Source: Entomortierella parvispora
Lineage: Eukaryota > Mortierellomycota > Mortierellomycetes > Mortierellales > Mortierellaceae
DNA length: 64,000 nucleotides
Assembly: GCA_963573315.1 (NCBI GenBank)
Contig: OY752141.1
Location: forward strand, 1,178,001 to 1,242,000
Direction of reading: 5' to 3'
Part shown: one piece after another, positions 56,901 to 64,000 of the stretch
Layout of the letters: every line of letters begins with the position of its first letter
Numbering within the stretch: position 1 is the stretch's first letter
The notes under the pieces: generated by a model
What the model was told of the DNA's origin: nothing
The model's database searches: none
What the model saw: only the letters and a program-made list of their open reading frames with translations
Position numbers and translations under genes: made by a program

Positions 56901-59900
56901 TGGAGAGTACTTCCCGGCCAAGAAGAGCGAGTACAACATGATCAGGAATCAGCTTGAATCTGAGAGATTCCCTGGCAAAAAAGCCTGGGACGAGCCAAGG
57001 ACCTTCCACAGCTTGACAGAAGCGGAACAATCGGCGCTCATTACCAAACGTATCGCCGAGTACTCCCGAAAGGTCTACCGTAAAACGCACGAGACCAAAG
57101 TTCTGGAGAAGGAGGCTGTGGTCTGTCAGAGAGAAAACCCCTTCTACGTCGATACTGTCAAGGCCTTCCGTGATCGTCGTTACGAATACAAAGGCCTGCA
57201 CAAGAAGTGGAAGGGCGAGGTGGACAAGGCACTGAAGTCTGGTGATCTGGTCGAGATTGAGAATGCCAAAAAGATGGTGGTCTTGTACGACTCGCTGCAG
57301 TTGGCCCACAAGTGTATTCTCAATTCCTTCTATGGCTACGTCATGAGAAAGGGTGCCCGCTGGTACTCTATGGAGATGGCTGGAATCGTGTGCTTAACTG
57401 GTGCCAGGATCATTCAGCTGGCTCGACAGCTGGTAGAACAAATCGGACGACCGCTGGAACTGGATACGGACGGTATTTGGTGTATTATCCCGCAAACCTT
57501 TCCCGAGAACTTTACATTCAAGTTCAAAAATGGCAAAAAGTTTGGCATCTCGTATCCCTGTACAATGCTGAACCATCTCGTGCACGCCAAATTCACCAAC
57601 AATCAATACCAGGTCCTCAAGAACAAGGAAGAGAACGAATATGAGACGATTGAGGAAAACAGTATTTTCTTTGAGGTGGATGGACCCTATCACGCCATGA
57701 TCTTGCCTTCGTCCAAGGAGGAAGACAAGTTGCTGAAGAAACGATACGCCGTTTTTAACAAGGATGGATCCATTGCCGAATTGAAGGGGTTCGAAGTTAA
57801 ACGTCGTGGAGAGCTGAAGATGATCAAGAACTTCCAGTCTCAATTGTTCAGGGTCTTCCTTGAGGGTTCGAACTTGGAAGAATGTTACAGCGCCGTTGCA
57901 AGGGTTGCCAACCAGTGGCTGGACGTCTTGTACAGTAAAGCGGTCGATTTGGAGGAGAACGAGTTGTTTGACCTCATTTCCGAAAACAGAAGCATGTCCA
58001 AGTCTTTGGAGGAGTATGGAGCTCAAAAGTCGACCTCGATTACCACCGCAAAACGGCTAGGAGAGTTCCTGGGTGATCAGATGGTGAAGGACAAGGGTCT
58101 GAACTGCAAATTCATTATCGCTGCTCAACCTGCAGGCAGTCCCGTGACGGAGCGTGCCATCCCTGTGGCGATTTTCTCGGCCGAGCCCGCCGTCATGAAA
58201 TTTTATTTGCGAAAGTGGCTCAAGGACAACAGTTTGCAGGACTTTGATATCCGTTCCATCTTGGACTGGCATTATTACTTGGAGCGATTCGGAGGTGTGA
58301 TCCAAAAGCTGATCACAATTCCTGCAGCTATGCAGAAAGTCACGAACCCAATCCCGCGTGTTCGTCATCCCGACTGGCTGTTCAAGCGAGTGATGGCCCT
58401 GGATGACAAGTTCAAGCAGCATCGAATCACGGACGCCTTCAAACCTGCAGAGAAGAGACCCTTTGGAGGCGATGGTGTCAATGACTTGGAGGACTTTGGA
58501 TCTAGACCTCAAGAAGGGAAAATTCGGCCTGTTGTCCACAAAATGGGCAAACCAACCAAGAACCAACGGAACCAACAACGATCTCTGGAAGAACAGGTGT
58601 TGGAGCTGGAGCTGCCAGACACGATGCCCGACATGTTGACAGACTACCACGGATTCTTGGCGTATCAGAAAAAGAAGTGGAAGCGTCAGCGCCTGGAACG
58701 TGCGCAACGCAAAGCATTGGGCCAGGTCCGAGCCAAAGGACCCGTGGGATCATTATCTGGATTTATTCAGAAACAATCGACAAACATTTTGACAAACAAA
58801 TGGCAAATCGTTCAGGTGGTCGAGACTGAGATCCCAGGAGAGTTCCGTCTCTGGATTTTGATCGACAAGACTCTGCATTCGATCCGAGTTTCAGTCCCCC
58901 GTATCTTTTATGTCAACAGCCGTATTGAGGATACCAGCCACGAGACTCGACTCTTTCCTAAACAGAAGATGATCAGGACGTTACCTAGGGCTCATCCCTG
59001 TTTGCATCTCTATCAGTTCTCGATGCCGGAAAGTCTGTACCAAAAGGAATCCAAGAATTTGTCCAGCTTTTTCAGTCACCCAGATGTGGAAGGTGTTTAC
59101 GAAACACAGTTACCGCTGCTCTACCGTGCCATTATCGACCTGAGCTGCGTGTGCTCTGTTGCCAACAAGGCCAAGCGTGGATTGGATGAAGGATTTGATC
59201 TTGGGGATCTAAAGGCCGAGTCTGAACACAAGAACTCTTATCTCGAGGATGATCGGGCGCTCCATTACCTGTTCCTCTACCACGCAACAACGGACACTCG
59301 ACACTTGTTTGCACTATACTCTTCTGTTCACAACCGTGTGTACGTCTTTGTGGTAGATGCTCCTGGTCAAAGGGGCCAGATGCCCAACATGTCTAGGACG
59401 TATACCGAGGTGAAGGCAGAGATTGATCGTATGGACGCAACAGCGCGCCGACCAAACAAGGCGTTCGACTATTTTGATCAACTTCAGTTCGACATTGAGT
59501 ATGCAGCGGACGAGAGGAGTGCGCTCAGGGGCTTATCCAAGTGCCTTAGCAAGTACCAAGATGAGCGCCGAGGACCTACCGCAGTGATCCTGCACACGCC
59601 CAAGACCAGGCAAAAAATGCTCGAGAGTATGAGTATCCTTGCAGATTTCCCTCTGATCTCCATGCCTTGCTCCAAGCGATCCAAGCCCTTCCAAGCCCTG
59701 GCCTGGCAAACAAACGCGACCAAGCGGATGCTGGCACAGTTCTTGACTGTGGGAGGATGGGTGACGGAACAGATTGCGTTAGCAAGGTATTCAGACATTC
59801 CGCTGTGCAACATTGAACAGGATTCGCCCATCTTTGTGACGGATATTGTTCTGGCGCGCCGTTTGCAGCGACACGACATGTTGCTTTGGTGGTCTCCCTC

Positions 59901-61635
59901 GAGCAAGCCGGATCTGGGAGGTCGTGAGGATGACGAGAACTTATCGGGATTCGAAGAGTTAATGGATCCCAACATTAATCTTCCTGGCCACTATGAGACT
60001 GTGTGCTTGGAAATGGATCTTTTGCACCTGGCTGTGAACACGGTTCTGCAATCAAGCTTGATCAACGATCTCGAAGGAGGCGCCGAAGCAGCTCTGGATG
60101 CGTCCCATACCTTGGACGACTACAAGACAGGAAAGGTATCGAGTGTGATCAGCTTTGGTACCGGCACGGCGTCCGCCCAGGCGTTTGCAGTGATCAAGCA
60201 CATGGTCAGATACTGGGTAATTGAATCTGCAGAGTCGGACAACCTGTTTGCTGATAGCTTGATTGGACATTTCCACCGGTGGTTGACGAGCCCGGGTTCC
60301 AAGTTGTACGACCCGTGCATGTATGCTTTGGTGCATGGGCTGATGAAGAAGGTGTTTTTGCAGCTCGTGGCAGAATTCAAGAGACTGGGATCGCGAGTGG
60401 TCCTGGGAAGCTTTAACAAGTTGACGATTGTGACGTCCAAGGCCTCAGTCGGGAACGCGTATGCGTACGGAAGCTGGATTATTCGTCATATTCAGTTGAA
60501 GCCTTTGTTCTTGACGATCACACTGGCACCTATCCACTACTGGGAGCAATTGCTGTGGATGGACTCTGCCAACTTTGGAGGCATCGTTTGCCCGAACCCA
60601 CACGAGGTGCAGGACGAGGACCAGCCCATGATCTTGACCGAGATCAACCGACATATCCATATGCAATGGAACATTCAGCAGTACTTGCCCGTGGCGCTTC
60701 ATTCAGAATTCTTGAGCACAGTTGCAGAATTTTTGGATCAAGTCTATAAGTTCCGACATCACAGGCAATTGGTGACACCTGGAGCCTCCTCTGCGACGAC
60801 CGCAGTTGCCAGTGAGCAGAGCACCGGCAATGCTTCTTTGGATGGGGCGATGGATGTGACCACTACGAACGGCGGTGGAAACAAGACGGACCGCAAGACA
60901 TTGGAATTGATTGCGTACAAGAAAAAACTGATCTCTCAACAGATATCGCGTCGGTTGCTTCGTGTCTTCCCAGAGATCCTCGTCAAGAAGCGCGAGTCGA
61001 TGAAGGATCCTCAGACATCGTTCCTGTATGCCTTCCCGCGTCAACCAGGCTCGCATTTGAAATTGACCAACCCAGTCCTAGAGCTGGTCAAGTCGATATC
61101 GGCCGTATTTGCGATTGACACGACGATCGAGCGTGAGGTGCGAGTGTTGCGCAAGAACTTGTTGGATCTGATTGAGATCCGCGAGTTTTCACCAGAGTCG
61201 CTGTTTGAGAATCCGTGCCAGAGTTTTGTGTTGCGGGGCGTGATTTGCTCGTACTGCAATTACTGCCAGGACCTGGATTTCTGTCGAGACCCACATTTGC
61301 TGCCAAGGATCAAGAAGGATACGGGCAAGATGGTGCTGGGAACGTGGAGGTGTCAGGAATGCAAGGAAGAATACGATCGGGAGGCCATTGAGGAGTCGAT
61401 GGTGGCGATTGTGGAGCGGATGGTGGATCAATACCAGATGCAGGACCTGAAATGTATCAAGTGCCGGAGGGTCAAGGCCGATCACCTGGGCGAGTGGTGC
61501 GAATGCTCGGGTCGGTTTGTGACGGTCCTGGGTCGGAATGAGTACCTGAAAAAGATGCGCGTGTTTGAGAACATTGCAGAGTTTTATGACCTGGTCTTGC
61601 TCAAGGAGATTGTGACCTGGATCTTGGCCAACTAG
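53969..61635 (+). CDS. POL2: DNA polymerase epsilon catalytic subunit
   Basis: Nine exons (53969-54262, 54375-54500, 54594-54689, 54787-55066, 55183-55376, 55497-55742, 55821-56183, 56298-56570, 56680-61635) encode 2275 residues, the full length of this leading-strand replicase. An Arg/Gly-rich start ([10 protein letters not shown]) precedes the conserved N-terminal region. The proofreading exonuclease shows FDIETTKLP near residue 298, [11 protein letters not shown] and [13 protein letters not shown]. The polymerase shows motif A with [20 protein letters not shown] near 645, [19 protein letters not shown] (motif B) and ELDTDGIWC (motif C aspartates, near 885). The long inactive second polymerase half follows. 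The C-terminus has two cysteine clusters, CSYCNYC...CQEC near 2148 and CIKC...CEC near 2216, which bind the small subunit and metal or Fe-S. All catalytic residues are intact, so it should be functional. It sits between two STAND-type loci. Confidence 0.97.
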
Positions 61636-62260
61636 AGGAGAGAAAGAGAGAGAGAGAGAGAGAGATGTATATGTCGCTACAAATAAAATCATAATACTAG
61701 CACGAAGATTCCAAGGGCGTCTCTAGAGCCAAAGTCGGATGATATTTCTACGGCTCATAGTCATCATCCGCGAGGTCGTCATCTCTAAAGTCGATATGCT
61801 CAATAAATAATTATTGAATGCTGGTATTAACAGTCGGGCCAACTCAGCTGCCTCGTACGGCGGTCAGCTCCAAGTCACCTTGGAGTGGTTGACGCGGCTT
61901 TAAAAAGAAATGGTATGACATTCCTACCTGCTTCCGCACAAAGTTGAAGAAGGCGAGTTGGGAAATGTCGGTACGACGGCCAGTGTAGTCACTGGTGGCG
62001 GGCGAAAATCGCCACCAGTGTTTTCTATTGAAAGTCGTACAGAGCTCCAGGAAAACTATGATTTGGTTGCTCTTCACTATCGGAGGAGCGGGTTCTCGTA
62101 GAGCGTTAGCATATTGGCCCCTTACTGGAGCCTGTGCCTCGAGGGAGTTCGGATGAGGGTCATTGGGGTGTGTGTTTGGGGAGAGGGGACTCTAGAGTTC
62201 CGGGCATTGTCGTCCCCAAAAAGGTTTATTAATACCATGGCAGGAAGGAAAACAGTTGGT
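61636..62260. other. Intergenic region between POL2 and module copy D
   Basis: A GA microsatellite (about 61640-61663) follows the POL2 stop, then AATAAAATC near 61682. A minus-strand open frame at 61844-62077 (77 codons) has somewhat protein-like composition, with TGRRTDISQLAFFNFVRKQV, and may be a fragment of a mobile-element protein. I could not assign it, and it has no start or end context, so it is not annotated as a gene. Confidence 0.35.
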
Positions 62261-63117
62261 TGGATCGAGCCACACTGGCAAAGAACACTCCTTCCTCCCG
62301 CAAACAATGAATCGCGTCATTGACGCGTGCTGCTATTGTTCACGGTACGCCCCTCACCCACCTGCAACAGTCAGGTCGCTGGTCAGTCCCATATTGTTCT
62401 CATCGGCTTTGGTACTCCTCTGTGTGTAACCGATGAAACTTCACACATGAAGAGAGGAGAAAAGGCGTTGTTGGGAGTGACCTGTGAGCATGGCGAAGCA
62501 AATGCGCATGCTTTTGTGCTGACTCCATCTCGACCATCTGCTTCCCTTTCTTCATCTGCATTCGCCATTCCATTCACCGTTCAGCATCCGCGACTTTTTC
62601 TCCACTGATAATTTGCCATCTATTTATCCCCTCCTCACCTGTTGCCTGCCCTCGGTTTTTGCTACCCTGTCTTCATCCGTCGGTAAGGGAACCGGACACA
62701 GGGACAGACAACGGCGTTCTCATTGCCTTCTCAGGTAACTAACCCGTTCTGCGCCATAGCAGACCACTGTCATCGTTCGTTTCGCACAAATATCCATCAA
62801 AAGAAAGGGGGCCACCTGCCGTCCACGATACACTCGTTATACAATGATTGACTCTCGTCTGCAGATACTTATCGTTTCATACAATTCTCTCGTTAAATGT
62901 ATTGACTTGTCGCTATGCCTCAGAGGACAGACCCAAGTGTTGAGACCCATTGATATTGATTTTTTTGTAAACTCGGTCTTCCTATAAACGAAGATTTGTA
63001 AAGACCCAAATACTCTTGAAGGTGAGTAGAAGGAAGAAGCGCATTCAACAACGGCGCTTGGTAGTAAGATCTTGACAATTTCTATGGTTTCTCTTATCCC
63101 TGTCAAGACCTTAGGAA
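62261..63117 (+). repeat. Promoter-like module, copy D
   Basis: Same block order as copy C: palindrome at 62313-62327, TGCTATTGTTCACGG, CCCCTCACCCACCTGCAAC, GTGTGTAACCGATGAAACTT, GTGACCTGTGAGCATGG, TCGGTTTTTGCTACCC, AGACCACTGTCATCGTTCG and AAAAGAAAGGGGG. It leads into ATGTCAAAGCC at 63118, matching ATGTCAAAGTC at 52420. Confidence 0.65.
62313..62327. promoter_or_regulatory. Palindromic motif CGCGTCNNNGACGCG (copy D)
   Basis: Reads CGCGTCATTGACGCG, 805 bases before the ATG at 63118. The arms are identical in all four copies while the three central bases differ. Confidence 0.6.
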
Positions 63118-64000
63118 ATGTCAAAGCCAACCCCTGTGCCGAAGTCCCACTCCAGGATCAACAGCGCGTCCGGTTCGAGAAAAGCATAGCGGCTGCCCTC
63201 CTCAGCATCAACAAACTATCGACTTTAATAGCTGTACCCGAGACTGACAAGGGCACCAAACCAACGGTATTACCAACAGATCTCATCACTTCAACAGTAT
63301 TACATGACTCGAGTGGAGCATCGTTGGTGGCTCGGGTATTTGAGTCTGGTCCCCTGCCGATGGCCTTAGCTGGAGTGTCCAGCTCTTCAGGAGTGGTATG
63401 CAATTCAAAATCCTCGACACCTGCCATCCCAAACGCAGTGGCTATAGCATCCGACATTTTTTCCGCGAACGCCTCCAAGACGAAGCAGGAGGTATTGTTG
63501 CCAAAGGTTGGAGAAAACATGGAGACAACAGTACAACTAGTTGCATGTGCCGAACTTCTAGCACAAACTACCACTGGAACTACAGGTTCATGGGCGACCA
63601 GCGTGACCGCCAGCAATGACAGCCTCGATCCTTCTCAGATCAAGTGGATACAGGAAATGAACGACCGTCCCCTGGAGAAAGAACACATTCGCCAATTGAT
63701 GAACCAGACGGTCGATAGATTTATTGTCCTTCCGAGCAAGACCTCAGAAGCTATTCGCGAAATCATCCTCCTCGGACCTGTTCTGGAAAAGGAACCTTAT
63801 CGAGCCTTGCTCAACCGCTTCCTCGGTGAACTCAAGAGCGAGACCGTTCTCAACATCAATATCCTTCAAGGACTGATCAGACTGGTGGAAGGTGCGCCTC
63901 CGCTCTTCCTTCAGGCAGATGATCTCACCAAGATCCTTCGAGCTGTGCGAGTTCATTTGAATGATCCCGCTCAACAGGACACAGCGAACACCATTCAATT
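63118..64000 (+). CDS. STAND (NACHT-WD40-like) gene, 5' part, cut by window end; start region may be frameshifted
   Basis: This is a paralogue of the pseudogene at 52420. From about 63170 to the window end one frame stays open: it contains IAAALLSINKLSTLIAVPET, PTDLITSTVLHDSSGAS, LPKVGENMETTVQLVACAEL and EMNDRPLEKEHIRQLMNQTV. It continues past the point where the other copy is deleted: SEAIREIILLGPVLEKEPYR, LLNRFLGELKSET, NILQGLIRLVEG and DDLTKILRAV. This helical region precedes the NACHT module in such proteins. The ATG at 63118, which matches the paralogue, reads into a stop after 22 codons and is out of frame with the rest. Either a small indel lies in about 63130-63180, or the true start or an intron lies elsewhere. 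I cannot tell whether the gene is functional. It follows module copy D. Confidence 0.6.

Overview
This is nuclear DNA of a filamentous fungus. The genes carry many short introns (about 75-480 bases) with gtaagt-type donors, and the pyrimidine-rich leaders before ATG codons are typical of fungi. Crinkler-like and NACHT/WD40 (STAND)-like sequences, an MRP-type ABC transporter and a Mep2-like ammonium transporter point to an early-diverging fungus, most likely a Mortierella relative. That last step is inference from family recognition; no database search was possible.

Left third (1-23 kb): the 5' part of a low-complexity Ser/Gln-rich protein runs off the left edge. Next come a GPI-anchored polysaccharide-deacetylase-fold protein that has lost its metal and catalytic residues, a gene-poor stretch with coding-like debris, an OPT-family oligopeptide transporter, a broken Crinkler-type effector gene, a Mep/Amt ammonium transporter and a full-length ABCC (MRP) transporter. 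Several of these are surface or nutrient-uptake proteins. The middle (23-36 kb) holds the RNA exonuclease REX1, a protein disulfide isomerase with three tandem CGFC domains, ribosomal stalk protein P2, two small secreted proteins (KRE9/KNH-like and thyroglobulin type-1), an unrecognised two-exon gene and a dead Tc1/mariner-like transposase.

The most striking structure is at 37.2-51.9 kb. Two complete copies of the RNA polymerase II largest subunit gene (RPB1) lie head to head as arms of an inverted repeat of about 6.92 kb per arm, around a 912-base spacer. Every reading frame I compared is identical between the arms. The inner boundary lies only nine bases before each ATG, so the copies share coding sequence, introns and 3' flank but not promoters. 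The outer ends fall inside a dispersed promoter-like module.

That module recurs four times (33.6, 37.0-37.5, 51.5-52.4 and 62.3-63.1 kb). Each copy carries a 15-base palindrome, CGCGTCNNNGACGCG. Two copies sit about 810 bases upstream of related STAND-type (NACHT/WD40-like) genes. One of those is a deletion pseudogene joining the N-terminus straight to WD40 repeats (52.4-53.5 kb); the other runs off the right edge. Between them lies the intact gene for DNA polymerase epsilon catalytic subunit (POL2, 54.0-61.6 kb). The right half therefore sets two essential single-copy-type genes among fast-evolving, repeat-driven accessory sequence.
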